NCBI GenBank assembly: GCA_023511325.1
Contig: JAIMBU010000129.1
Span: 1 to 7,000 of the forward strand
Direction: 5' to 3'
From: Gorillibacterium sp.
GTDB lineage: Bacteria; Bacillota; Bacilli; Paenibacillales; NBRC-103111
Length of the DNA: 7,000 bases
Shown: positions 6,769 to 7,000 of the stretch, one piece after another
How the letters are laid out: each line of letters opens with the position of its first letter
How positions within the stretch are numbered: position 1 is the stretch's first letter
Notes under the pieces: model-generated
Databases searched by the model: none
Told to the model about the DNA's origin: nothing
Seen by the model: the letters and a program-made list of their open reading frames with translations, nothing else
Program-made: the position numbers and the translations under genes

Positions 6769-7000
6769 TTTATCCATATTTGGAGAAATAGGTTTAAATA
6801 GATGTATGTTTTGCAGTTAGTTGAGGATAGAAAGGGTTTTTCGTTGTTTTAACTGTACCTTTTACATTTATTCTTAGAATGGGTCATGGACAAGCGATTT
6901 CACAAAACCGACCCAGCGGCATTATGCGCTTCAAGTCATTCGCCCAATGCTACAAAAGGTTTTACAGATTGGCAAATGACTTTCTCAACAGTTTGTATAC

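Larger units (their letters stand above)
6464..7000. other. Gene-poor, AT-rich intergenic region
   Basis: No conventional protein gene, rRNA or tRNA is seen in these 537 bases. From left to right they hold a short Cys-rich open frame (6466-6609) overlapping nested inverted repeats (6508-6593), a perfect 10-bp palindrome CTGCATGCAG (6648-6657), two tandem 51-bp repeat units (6667-6768), two degenerate copies of the repeat core (6800-6819 and 6851-6870), and an open frame without a start codon (6878-6979). Hand counts of single 60-base lines give about 33% GC near 6841-6900 against 60% in a line of the decarboxylase gene (5701-5760), so base composition changes sharply here. Confidence 0.7.

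Overview
The window suggests a low-to-mid GC Firmicute, most likely Paenibacillus or a close relative. The signs are strong AGGAGG-type ribosome binding sites, a Rho-independent terminator, a large intracellular-type alpha-L-rhamnosidase-like protein next to an AraC/XylS regulator with a cupin sensor domain, and short hairpin-bearing intergenic repeats of a style I associate with Paenibacillus genomes. The genus is an inference, since no rRNA or other phylogenetic marker is present.

Layout: (1) 78-614, plus strand: a small isochorismatase-family cysteine hydrolase with a complete Asp-Lys-Cys triad. (2) 697-3573, minus strand: a 958-residue GH78-like alpha-L-rhamnosidase, convergent with gene 1 across 82 bp. 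(3) 3692-4564, plus strand: an AraC-family regulator, divergent from the rhamnosidase gene across 118 bp. (4) 4683-6398, plus strand: a thiamine-diphosphate 2-oxo acid decarboxylase (pyruvate/indolepyruvate/branched-chain type), 118 bp after the regulator and followed by a near-ideal terminator at 6424-6463. (5) 6464-7000: about 540 bp of AT-rich sequence with no conventional gene. It holds a short Cys-rich open frame, a nested set of inverted repeats, two tandem 51-bp repeat units with degenerate relatives, and the tail of an open frame of unknown origin.

How the genes relate: the divergent regulator-rhamnosidase pair is the one clear functional unit, and the regulator probably controls use of a rhamnose-containing glycan. 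The decarboxylase lies in the same direction as the regulator with no terminator seen between them, so it may be partly co-transcribed, but its substrate and any link to sugar metabolism are not shown by the sequence. The hydrolase looks independent. No complete novel system is evident; the most interesting unexplained DNA is the 3' intergenic region.
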